DNA of 64,000 nt, taken from the NCBI GenBank assembly GCA_030998225.1, contig JAPYXD010000679.1:806001-870000 (forward strand). Reading direction: 5' to 3'. Positions 62,301 through 64,000 of the stretch are shown in pieces. The position numbers and the translations under genes were made by a program. The notes beneath the pieces are model-generated. The model did no database searches. It was not told the DNA's origin and saw only the letters and a list, made by a program, of their open reading frames with translations. Every line of letters starts with the position of its first letter. Positions within the stretch are counted from its first letter, which is position 1. Source of the DNA: Diplolepis rosae (lineage: Eukaryota; Arthropoda; Insecta; Hymenoptera; Diplolepididae).

Positions 62301-64000
62301 TCTGGGCATAAAATCTTTCATAATTTCTTCAAATCGATAATGTAACAAAATTTTATTTGAATATTCTTTAAGAGGACATCATCAGGATACATATTCAGAT
62401 TTAAAAGTGTTTTCTGTACGGTGTTTAGAGACGACAGAAATTATTTTAATGTGCTTCATCTTTACGTCTGGGAATAAAGTCTTTCATAATTTCCTTAAAT
62501 CGATATAGCAAAAAAAGTGTAATGGAATATTCTTAAAGAAGACATTAGGAGGACACTTATTCAGACTTAAAATTGTTTTTTGAATGGTCTTTCGAGACGG
62601 CAGAAATTATTGAAATGTGTTGCATCTTAACGTATGGGAATAAAATCTTTTATAATTTCCTTAAATGGATATTGTAACAAATTTTTATTTCAATATTCTA
62701 TAAGAGGACATAATCAGGATACATATTCAGATTTAAAAGAGTTTTTTGAATGGTCTTTAGGGACGATAGAAATTATTGAAATGTGTTGCATCTTAACGTC
62801 TGTGGATAAAATATTTCATAATTTCCTTAAATCGATATTGTAACAAAATTTTATTTGAATATTCTTTAAGAGGACATCATCAGGATACATATTCAGATTT
62901 AAAAGTGTTTTTTGAATGGTCTTTCGAGACGGCAGAAATTATTGAAATGTGTTGCATCTTAACGTCTGTGGATAAAATATTTCATAATTTCCTTAAATCG
63001 ATATTGTAACAAAATATTATTTGAATATTCTTTAAGAGGACATCATCAGGATACATATTCAGACTTAAAATTGTTTTTTGAATGGTCTTTCGAGACGGCA
63101 GAAATTATTGAAATGTGTTGCATCTTAACGTATGGGAATAAAATCTTTTATAATTTCCTTAAATGGATATTGTAACAAATTTTTATTTCAATATTCTATA
63201 AGAGGACATAATCAGGATACATATTCAGATTTAAAATTGTTTTTTGAATGGTCTTTAGAGACGACAGAAATTATTGAAATGTGTTGCATCTTAACGTATG
63301 GGAATAAAATCTTTTATAATTTCCTTAAATCGATATTGTAACACAAGTTTATTTAAATATTCTTTAAGAGGACATCATCTAGATACATATTGAGATTTAA
63401 AAGTGTTTTTTGAATGGTCTTTAGAGACGATAGAAATTATTGAAATGTGTTGCATCTTAACGTCTGGGCATAAAATCTTTCATAATTTCTTTAAATCGGT
63501 AATGTAACAAAATTTTATTTGAATATTCTTTAAGAGGACATCATCAGGATACATATTCAGATTTAAAAGTGTTTTTTGAACGGTCTTTAGAGACGACAGA
63601 AATTATTGTAATGTGTTGCATCTTAACGTCTTTGAGTAAAATCTGTTATAATTTCCTTAAATCGATATTGCAAAGAAATTGTATTGGAATATTCTTAAAG
63701 ACGATATCACCAGGATACATATTTATACTTAAAATTGTCTTTTGTATGGTCTTTAGAGACGGCAGAAATTATTGTAATGTGTTGCATCTTAACGTCTGGG
63801 AATAAAATCTTTCATAATTTCTTTAAATCGATATTGTAACAAAATTTTATTTCAATATTCTTTAAGAGGACATCATCAGGATACATATTCAGATTTAAAA
63901 GTGTTTTTTGAACGGTCTTTAGAGACGACAGAAATTATTGTAATGTGTTGCATCTTAACGTCTTTGAGTAAAATCTGTTATAATTTCCTTAAATCGATAT
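59400..64000 (+). repeat. Right domain: mixed monomers, array continues past the edge
   Basis: It holds R1-like fragments (ctaaaacacg near 60.21 kb; tctcggaata near 60.31 and 60.48 kb), two dimer runs (60.58-61.0 and 63.57-64.0 kb), D-S cassette 7, and a segment at 61.7-63.1 kb that matches 54.9-56.2 kb at 6,804 then 6,969 bp. The window ends inside a type C monomer at atcgatat, so the array continues. Confidence 0.85.
62199..62700 (+). repeat. D-S cassette, copy 7 (no 30-bp deletion)
   Basis: The D marker is at 62,199 (with gaattgacgagg) and cattaggaggacac at 62,543 (344 bp). It is followed by full-length monomers, like copy 6, from which it is offset 6,969 bp. Confidence 0.9.

Larger units (their letters stand above)
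1..64000 (+). repeat. Tandem satellite array, ~166-bp monomer, ~385 copies
   Basis: Every stretch of the window aligns to the same unit: ggtctttagagac, then gcagaaattatt, gtgttgcatcttaacgtct, a variable middle (ataaaatct.. or atataatctg..), aatttccttaaatcgatat, a type-specific segment, aggatacatatt, and a tail of ttaaaattg or ttaaaagtg before the next ggtct. Measured spacing between successive ggtct starts is 165-167 bp (for example 31,082 to 31,248, 57,111 to 57,277 and 57,277 to 57,443). All copies are in one orientation. The reference monomer has 46 G+C in 166 bases. The length is close to the DNA on one nucleosome plus a short linker, as in many centromeric satellites; a centromeric role is inference. 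No stretch over 300 bases is free of the repeat. Confidence 0.99.

Noticed and set aside
1..64000. CRISPR array
   Set aside because: Repeats are directly adjacent 166-bp units with graded divergence, not short identical repeats separated by unique spacers, and no cas genes are present.
1..64000. CENP-B box
   Set aside because: I looked for the NTTCGNNNNANNCGGGN core on both strands. The closest spots (tttcgagacggcag and tttcgtaatttc) fail at the CGGG part.
1..64000. Transposable element or tRNA/rRNA insertion
   Set aside because: Scanning line by line, every 60-base line contains recognisable monomer words in the expected order. No terminal repeats, target-site duplications or GC-rich RNA-gene-like stretches were seen.

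Overview
The whole 64 kb window is one uninterrupted satellite DNA array. It is built from head-to-tail copies of an AT-rich monomer of about 166 bp, all in the same orientation, roughly 385 copies in all. I find no protein-coding gene, RNA gene, transposon insertion, inversion or unique-sequence island. Both window edges fall inside monomers, so the array continues on both sides. Monomer size, low GC (46 of 166 bases in the reference monomer at 31,082-31,247) and higher-order structure fit a eukaryotic centromeric or pericentromeric satellite. The sequence alone does not identify the species, and I do not recognise the monomer as a named family.

Monomer level: four recurring types differ mainly in the middle and right half. 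Type A has an A-tract followed by gtaatgg and gaagactttatgagg. Type B has tgtaacaaaattttattt and gaggacatcatcagg. Type C has gcaaagaaattgtattgg, gacgatatcatcagg and gtcttttgtatgg. Type D has caataaaaatg and gcttgaagaagaattgatgagg. Many monomers are left-half/right-half mosaics of these types. The GTCT-NNNN-AGAC dyad, an ATCGAT site and a GAATATTC palindrome recur in most monomers.

Higher-order layout (hand alignment, boundaries approximate). 1-7,590: irregular mix with local 8-, 9- and 11-monomer repeats. 7,591-23,700: four copies of a composite R1 block whose markers are always 680 bp apart, the block starts being 4,443, 4,779 and 5,382 bp apart. 23,700-30,245 and 30,246-37,250: a tandem duplication of a 6.5 kb unit (the second copy is 7.0 kb), each copy carrying two full units of a 1,463-bp nine-monomer repeat. 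37,250-39,530: mixed. 39,530-42,350: a segment repeated at 49,290-52,350. 41,250-45,600: a tandem 2,324-bp (14-monomer) duplication, with further partial copies at 51.2-52.3 and 58.1-59.4 kb. 52,350-58,110: mixed, with a 332-bp dimer run at 56.9-57.9 kb. 59,400-64,000: mixed, sharing a segment with 55 kb at a 6,969-bp offset.

There are no genes to work together. The biological content is the record of how the array evolved: unequal exchange in whole-monomer steps, nested amplification at 166, 332, 1,463, 2,324 and about 6,550 bp, conversion-like tracts, and a few sub-monomer deletions that act as lineage tags. The short open frames present repeat with the monomer, mostly begin at TTG or GTG, and are not genes.
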